DNA from: Undaria pinnatifida
Taxonomy: Eukaryota; Sar; Phaeophyceae; Laminariales; Alariaceae
Reading direction: 5' to 3'
Length of the DNA stretch: 64,000 nucleotides
NCBI GenBank assembly: GCA_012845835.1
Contig: JABAKD010000006.1
Span: forward strand, 1,038,116-1,102,115
In this document: one piece after another, positions 57,156-64,000 of the stretch
Layout: every line of letters starts with the position of its first letter
Numbering within the stretch: position 1 is the stretch's first letter
Made by a program: the position numbers and the translations under genes
Notes under the pieces: model-generated
What the model was told of the DNA's origin: nothing
Database searches by the model: none
The model's input: the letters and a program-made list of their open reading frames with translations, nothing else

Positions 57156-57954
57156 GATACTATACCTTCCTATAGTGCGGGTATGTGCCAGCCAACAATA
57201 TCGGCAGTAGCCAGGACACCGGCACTATTGGGTATGCACCGATGCTAGCGGGTTCCAGTCGCGCCAAGCGATTGCACCAGCACTATACGGGAACAGGCAA
57301 TATTTAACCGGCACTATAGGGACACCCTCACTGAACAGCTACCAGGCACCAGTACCACAGGTACCTGGTACCGGTATGTATTGCCCCGCAGCGGCTACCC
57401 GGCTTCCCTGTTGAGAGGTAGCCGGGACTCAGGTCAACTTGGGGTCCGTGGGGCAGGCGCTACTGGTAGCGCCCCGATGTCTGCGGTGCCCATGCTGGGA
57501 CCTAACCAAGTCGAGTGCGTGCGTTGTTCTTGTGGGTGTTGTGTCGATGGTGGTGTTGCTACTCGTACGGGCTCCAAAACCCTCAGGCTGATTGATACAT
57601 GCCGACTCTGATTTGCCCACCATGATTTGGTTACTGTATAATGCCTATCTGGGCTCAAGTGTAAGAACTATTTGAATTTTAAATAAATATAAAACGATAT
57701 TTATAATTCCGTCCGATTGGGTCTGATCTGATGATACGTCGTCGTATTGATTTTTTGGCGGTTTCACGTTGTGGGGAGTTTTTATTGCCTGAAGTGCGTT
57801 TCCATTTGTTCACTCAACTACAAATTTGCTAATGTGATGCGGCGCAATTACAGCTGCGCTACTTGCTGCTCTCCTTCCTCGCGTCTCGTGTATCCTGCTT
57901 CCGGTTCGGGAACAGTACTCAGCAGAAGCAGTACAACGCGCGACGCACATCAGC
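57156..57954. promoter_or_regulatory. candidate bidirectional promoter region
   Basis: About 800 bp between the start codons of two divergent genes. No clear TATA box or ORF was found. A motif like CCGGCACTATWGGG occurs four times within 57,168-57,325, three on plus and one (CCTATAGTGCGG) on minus. A palindromic run around GGTACCTGGTACC lies at 57,355-57,377. Regulatory function is inferred from position only. Confidence 0.35.
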
Positions 57955-58454
57955 ATGAGGCTGCACGTAGCGTCCCTTGCGGTAACCACGTGTTGCCTTT
58001 TGCTACGCTTGGAAGCGCTCGTTACTCTTCCCCAGATGGCGCTTAGGTTAGCGTTTGAGAGATCGTCTATGCAACGAACACATCCGCGGCATCATCAGCA
58101 GCATCATCATTGCCATCAGCAGCAATACCAGCAGCTTAGACTAGATATGGGTACAAAACACACCCTGAACTGTCACTGCAGCTTTGGCGTCGGCCGTAAG
58201 CCTCAGCTATCCCTGCCAGCCAGGTGGACAACACCAAAAACCACCCCGTTGCAACAGCAACAGCGACGGCAGGGTTCCTCCCGGGGCGATGCTAGATGGG
58301 TCCCCGGGAAACATGCGGGGCCTGAAGCTCTGTTGGCGAGGTGGGGGGCCGCGTCGTCGGATACAGGTGGGGGGGAAGAGGAGAGCAATGCTCTGCTTCT
58401 CAGGATGGACTTCGAGGATGCCGATGTGGAGGGGCTTCGAAATTGGATTAGAAG
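57955..58454 (+). CDS. first exon of divergent gene, signal-peptide-like, unknown product
   Basis: A 206-codon open frame starts at ATG 57955 and is read here to a candidate donor AGAAG|GTACGA at 58454 (phase 2). An earlier donor, GATACAG|GTGGGG at 58366 (phase 1), is equally possible. The N-terminus MRLHVASLAVTTCCLLLRLE looks like a signal peptide. A His/Gln-rich stretch from CAC/CAG repeats follows, then an acidic part ending MDFEDADVEGLRNWIRR. I do not recognise the family. It lies head-to-head with the PDE gene about 800 bp away, and the large triplet microsatellite begins 160 bp downstream, presumably in its first intron. Confidence 0.5.
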
Positions 58455-58622
58455 GTACGAAGATACAAACAATGCGGGTGCGGCACGCGGTACATCCCAA
58501 TCTGAATGGAAATTTAAGGATTGTTGTAATTCTAACATGAATAACGACACGGCTATTATACATTTACGTTCGTAGTGGCACGCGGGTTGTGGCGGGTTGT
58601 TCGGTGGTCTGACATTTTGCTG

Positions 58623-59320
<698 letters not shown>

Positions 59321-59344
59321 CTCTGTTGGTATGGTATGTGATGT

Positions 59345-60403
59345 GACGCGTGCCACGATAGAGGTGCACCGCTTTTTTTCTATTACAACCCCTCAATTTG
59401 GGGGCTGAAGGCCATTTCTTATACAGTCGGATTCCGCCAGTGGAAAACGACCCTTTTCGACTGGACTTCTTTTCGACTGGATTACTCTGGTCCTTCTTCT
59501 TATTGTCAGTCGAGTCGATTTTATAGTTTTTGTGCTCTTCCTAGAGGCGGTAGGTGTGAGGGAGTACTGCTGTATGGCACTCGAAAATCGGTTGGCAGCT
59601 CTGTGCTTCGCGCGTTCTTCGCGAGCAACGCGTGCTTCACGCGCGACGAACCTTCGTCCTAGCGGGTTGGTGGCGTTGGGCTTAGCCGAAAGCCGCCAAA
59701 GCTACGTTCGTGGCGTTGCACTCAGCCGAGAGCCGCCAAAGCTACAGCAGGCGTAGCCGTTGTTGGCAAAATGGCATCGATAACGCGCGCTACTGCTGCC
59801 GTGTAATACACGCTGCTGGCGAGCGGAGCTAGGAGTGCGCCACGCTGACTTGCGGCGAAAATCAACAGCAGTGATAGCCAAGGCAGCGTCGGCGCTGTTG
59901 TATGATACTGCTGTGTGGTACCTGGTATGGGTGTGTGGGCGTGTGGGTGTGTGTTTGTGGTGGGATGAGCGATGCGATGGTTCAAAACACAGGTGTAAAA
60001 CTTTTTCAACTGAGTTTTTCGACTGACAGATCCAGTCGAAAAAGTCAAGTTTTTCGACTGGATCCCCCAGTCGGAAAACTCAGCCGAAAAAAGTTGGGTC
60101 GAAAAAGCCCTTTTTCGACTGTGTAAGAAAGCCCGATTTGTGCCTCAGTCGAAAACAGCCGTTTTCGACTGACAAATCCGACTGTATAAGAACTGGCCTA
60201 AGACCTCTCCCAAAAACTGATTTGGAGAAAATAAAACTGCTACATAAACCGGATGAAGAATCCCATGGCCGAGGTACACACAAAATTCATGCAAAAAAAA
60301 CCCGGCCTATTATTGAGTTTTTTTTCGACGATTTGGGTCAAGGAGCCCCGTCAATCGGAAACACTTTCACACGAAAAGTGATACCTCTATCGTTGCGTGC
60401 GTC
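59345..60403 (-). mobile_element. MITE family A copy carrying a nested element
   Basis: Outer ends GACGCGTGCCACGATAGAGG and ACCTCTATCGTTGCGTGCGT; family sequence AAGGAGCCCCGTCAATC lies near the right end. The element is split at the family's GCTTAAGACC site by 59,409-60,198. Confidence 0.75.
59409..60198. mobile_element. nested TIR element, about 790 bp
   Basis: Terminal inverted repeats read AGGCCATTTCTTATACAGTC and, from the right, AGGCCAGTTCTTATACAGTC, then GGATT and CAGTCGAAAAC-rich subterminal repeats. Internal CAGTCGAAAA/TTTTCGACTG words repeat many times. No transposase ORF. The flanking outer sequence suggests a TTAA-like target, but the duplication is not clean. Confidence 0.7.
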
Positions 60404-60404
60404 A

Positions 60405-61195
60405 TGTACCAGAGATGACAACATCACTCGTACCAGGGTACGTTTGGCCGCGGTATAGTTTTTCGAGCACAGTACCCACAAGGAACGCCAGTCCTCTTTT
60501 TGGAGGTGAAATATATGGAGGCAGAACGCTAGGCAGAATAAAAAAGTGAGGGTAGAACCTCAGCTCTAAACATAAACAAACGAGACGTCCGTAGCAGCGA
60601 ACCGCGGAGTTGAAAACGAAGAGAAGCATCACAAGAGAGGTGCGAGCAGACCAAAAGAGGGTGACGCAAGAAAAGAGAACGAAAAACATATGTATGAGGT
60701 AGTGTTAGTAGTAGCACCATAGCAAAGAGGCAGCAGCAACAACTAAGTAGGAGCAAAGAATATTAGTAAAAACAAGATATGACCGATACCACAAAAAAAA
60801 CGTCAACGCGTGCCAGGTGGGATGAGGAGAGAACTAGGAGGAGGACAATTATTGTCTTTGTGCAAACACGAGATTGAGTATGTATTAGTAGTTTTTTTCG
60901 GGCTACTACGCCAATTTTTTTCATGGCAGTTATTATATGTGTTGCAGTTGAGGCAACGTCCCCCAAAAAATGTCAACAATCAAAGTTGTATTTGTTTAAG
61001 AAAAAGCAGTTAGGAACGCGAATATTTCTTGAATGAAAAATACACTTATATCATACCAGGTATGTAGTAGGAGAAGGTGAACCGAGAGCAGACGGCTCTA
61101 GACAGACGAAAACGTAGAAATGTCGTGGAAGACGCACAGATAGCATGGGGGGATAGGAGCACGACGCGTGAGAGTAAAAACGGAAGGATCCCTTT
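60405..61195. other. no clear feature
   Basis: A-rich on the plus strand with many AGAG/GAGG words. No exon or named repeat was supported. Confidence 0.4.
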
Positions 61196-61199
61196 CGGA

Positions 61200-61580
61200 G
61201 GGGGGTACTGTAATGGAGTGCTCTCCGTACAAGGATAGTTTATAGATTCGACGTGAAACCATGTCATGGTTGAGGTAAAACCACGTGATATTATATGTCA
61301 CATTCACGTCTCAAGGCCAAAAAGATGGGCGATAATGTAGGTGACGATGATGGGACAAGCAGGGCGCCCCTCATCTCACTACCCTGCCCTACCCTGCCCT
61401 ACGCTGCCTAGCCCTGTTATGTCTGTTTTTTCTCATTATATTTAGGGAATAATGCATAATAAGCTTTGAGCCTAGCCAGCGAGCCATGAGGAGAGACTAT
61501 CAAAGACACCGGAACGCATGAGGGGCACGTTTCCCAACGCCGATCAACCACGCACCCCCCACTCGGAGTGCTGTCACATT
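61200..61580. repeat. dispersed repeat G (copy 2)
   Basis: Same order as 40,862-41,262, starting CTGTAATGGAGTGCTCTCCG. It ends in a local duplication of CACTCGGAGTACTGTCACA. Confidence 0.75.
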
Positions 61581-62089
61581 GCCCACTCGGAGTACTGTCA
61601 CAGTACGTAGCGATTAGACGAAGAAGAGGCAACTAAAGAAGCTCTTGTGCAGTACGTGCAGGTCAAAATACGTCGACATCCAAAATTGCGCACGAAGAAA
61701 GGTATTACAAATCAATAATTAGGTGCAGAAGAGGGTGACGCAAGAAGATTAATAACGCGTACCATCGTTTTTTTGTGTGTGCACTTTCTGTGCTTGTTTA
61801 CGTAGCGAGAACAGTGTTCCGTCGCCCCTACCCTGCTTTTTAACGATGTACATACGAATTTATTTTATTCTCAATAGCAGCACAATCATCGCTTTTGTTT
61901 TATACACGGTATAGTTGCTGTCCCACTTCCTTGATACCTCGAACCTGGGTACGGTATAGTACAGCCACCATACGGCCGCAGCGCACACACTTTAAATGGC
62001 GGAGAAATAATCGCGAAAAATAACAAAAGCATTAAAAAAAATCAGCAGGAGCCAGCAGCAACAAACAATCCTCGTGTATTTTTTTTAAG

Positions 62090-62146
62090 AACCAGAGGAA
62101 CCAGCTGAACAAGATACGATACTTGCTTTTCGGAGTCCCCAGACCG
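62090..62146 (+). CDS. candidate small exon of the plus-strand gene
   Basis: A 57-nt segment between acceptor TTTTTTTTAAG|AACCAG and donor CCG|GTAAGC. It reads NQRNQLNKIRYLLFGVPRP in phase 0 or EPEEPAEQDTILAFRSPQT in phase 1; the phase 1 reading would join the 58366 donor. Its last 20 nt and donor recur, diverged, at 62,405-62,435, resembling the donor echoes of the PDE gene. Which gene and frame it belongs to is inferred. Confidence 0.35.
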
Positions 62147-62149
62147 GTA

Positions 62150-63060
62150 AGCTATAGTTGGCGTCCCCCATGCTGAAATTCTATAATTTCTAATGGGCAC
62201 ACTGCTTGACTGACTCCTTTCAATCCTACGGCGCTACGCGCTCTCGCTCCCCTGTGCCCCAGGCGGCCGTCTCTGGCAAGCGCGACAGCTCTTCTGTCGC
62301 TGCTGTCTGGGCTATCCTATTTTTTTCGTCTCGAGACGATCGACCAAAATTATCTGTTAAACCAGAATCCTTTCCACGCCTCCACAAACACCACTTTACT
62401 ACTTAAAGTTATATTTTCGAAGCCCCCAAACCGGTAAGATATCCTGAAATCAAGTAAAACACAGACAGGAAAGAACGCGTTTTTTTTTTCCGTTGCACGT
62501 ACCAAGTACGAATATCAACGTACGTATTACAGAAACCCAGCCCCAACTGCTTGTTAGGTGCTAATTCTGACGTATGGGGAGGAGTGTGGTGTCGCTTTCT
62601 CGTGTTGTCGAGTGTACCCCTGCCTAGCTTCCCCTGGCCCATCCAGAATCGACTGCGCAAGGCCCAACCACTCGACCTTTTGAGCGAGAATGCAAGCCCA
62701 AACGTCGCGCCAAAGCGATTTGCGGGCTGAAAGAGCCTGGGATAGCGGCCGCACTGGGGGAACCAACAACAATCTTGCCATGGTTGGGTGCTCTCGCGTA
62801 TTGTGTTGGACTTCTCCTTGCATGGCTTGGGGGATCCCTTGCATCTATTGTGCAGCTTCCGGCGGCTTTTCCTTAGCTTCAAGCAACATGACGCTTGTGG
62901 TGTTGCATACCATGTTTCGAGTGAAACGTCGAGTTGGCACTGTCGTAGTTCTCTTCCTGTGGCGACAGGATGGAGCCCGGCTGCAGGAGTGTTATGCCGT
63001 CGCTGAATTTGCGAGGCTGGAACAGTCAACGATCAGAAGGTTTCAAGCTACTCGTAGATG
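62150..63060. other. long minus-strand frame of unknown status
   Basis: A 206-codon minus frame (63,029-62,409) and overlapping frames on both strands are open. None shows a recognised motif. The sequence has more even base composition than the repeats around it and could be an old element or exons of the plus-strand gene. A donor echo lies at 62,405-62,435. Confidence 0.3.
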
Positions 63061-63124
63061 AAAAGGAGCTTGAAGGTCTCGGGTGATAGGCTGCAGTGAT
63101 GTGAGCAGCTACTATTGCTGTTGA

Positions 63125-63240
63125 AGTAGCGACAAGAGCTAGGTAGGGCTTAAGAGTTAGAAACCGGGCAAAAAAACGGACGATACGAGAAGAGGTAGGG
63201 CTAAAGAGCTAGAAACCGGGCAAGAAACCGAGCGATACGA
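63125..63240. repeat. two-copy tandem duplication
   Basis: GAGCTAGGTAGGGCTTAAGA and AGAAACCGGGCAA occur twice, about 55 bp apart. Confidence 0.75.
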
Positions 63241-63599
63241 AAAGCGTACTGAAAGAGCATAGTGGGAAGCTAGAGGAAACTGCTCATCTCTTTCCCCGAA
63301 AAAATTCAGTGGATGCGAATCATGATCGATCTGTCCAGCCAGAAGCAAGCCTGCTTGGGCTAGTCGAACCAAAACGTATGTGAAAGCGAGCTTTGGGCTG
63401 GTCGCATCGGCCACCGCACACGAGTTTATATTTATTAGTAATATGCTGCATTACCGTTCTCTCGTCAAAGTATTAGTCCCTTTGAGTACTAGACGGAGGC
63501 GTTACGCGTTGCCGGACCACCACCCCTACCCCCACCCTCACCCCCTGCTAAGAAGAGTATGTTGCCTAGCTTATCAGTTATTCGAAAAGATGGCCGACA

Positions 63600-63725
63600 T
63601 AAGCTTTGAATTATATCCAACCCTAAGCGCAATCCTAACCCTCTCCCTAACCGCATCAAGCCCAATCAACCATTGCAGGGATATTCCCCTTCGTCTCGTA
63701 CGCAGTGTGCCTCAGGCCAACTCTT
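63600..63725. repeat. telomere-like dispersed repeat copy
   Basis: CAATCCTAACCCTCTCCCTAA and CCTTCGTCTCGTACGCAGTG match the family at 50,565-50,715 in the same orientation. Confidence 0.6.
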
Positions 63726-64000
63726 ATGGGAGACAAAACCAAAAACCAAAACAGGTTTCCCACTTATGGTGTTGACACCCACACGTAAATATTACGGTGG
63801 ACTACCTGGTACTCCGTTGCACCCGTAGTAAGGTAACTATCCTCAACGCCCGGGCCCTCAAACTTGGCAGCGGGCACCTTCAAAGCGGTAGGGTATACAG
63901 CCTCGAAGGTTTGACGCCATCTCGCGCCCTGTGAGGCGAGGAATCACCGGCGGCGTGTGCAAAACTCACATTTTTTTTGTTTGGGCAGTGATCAGAAATG

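Overview
This is eukaryotic nuclear DNA: tiny exons, large repeat-filled introns with GT..AG ends, tRNA-derived SINE-like repeats, TIR transposons and long microsatellites. I see no operons, bacterial ribosome binding sites, rRNA or CRISPR. The host looks like a large-genome protist or alga. A heterokont such as a brown alga is a guess from gene style; nothing here proves it.

Main gene. Reading the minus strand from about 57.2 kb down to 1.47 kb, I assembled 15 exons into one cyclic-nucleotide phosphodiesterase (class I PDE, HD-type metal hydrolase). The exons total 2232 nt (743 codons plus stop) over 55.7 kb. Every junction keeps the reading frame: 12 introns are phase 0, one phase 2 and one phase 1. 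The predicted protein has two N-terminal membrane helices, the second running across the exon 1/2 junction, then a low-complexity linker, a helical region and a catalytic domain. The catalytic domain has the general-acid His, the metal ligands His, His-Asp and Asp, and the nucleotide-clamp Gln. Introns range from 196 bp to 12.7 kb.

Second gene. A divergent plus-strand gene seems to start at 57,955 with a signal-peptide-like N-terminus. A small candidate exon lies at 62,090-62,146. Its product is not recognised. The roughly 800 bp between the two starts is a candidate bidirectional promoter.

Most unusual feature. At many exon edges the splice boundary itself (last or first 20-60 nt of exon plus adjoining intron) is repeated as degenerate copies in the neighbouring intron. 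Acceptor-side copies lie upstream of the exon and donor-side copies downstream. I see this at exons 1, 9 (both sides), 11, 12 (both sides), 14 and 15 of the PDE gene, and at the 62.1 kb exon of the other gene. I call these 'boundary echoes'.

Repeats by region. 0.5-1.0 kb: 11-bp minisatellite. 1.57-3.3 kb: exon 15 acceptor echoes passing into an 18-bp-type satellite. 13.4-17.2 kb: 107-bp satellite with a 10-unit (1070 bp) higher-order period. 22.2-23.6 kb: 61-bp and 26-bp arrays. 30.2-31.6 kb: degenerate GGTT array. 36.3-37.8 kb: Mutator-like element nested in a SINE. 42.6-50.7 kb: 110-bp and 73-bp arrays and telomere-like tracts in both orientations. 58.6-59.3 kb: composite triplet microsatellite. 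59.3-60.4 kb: TIR element nested in a MITE. At least two dispersed MITE families (about 9 copies each) and a SINE family recur throughout.
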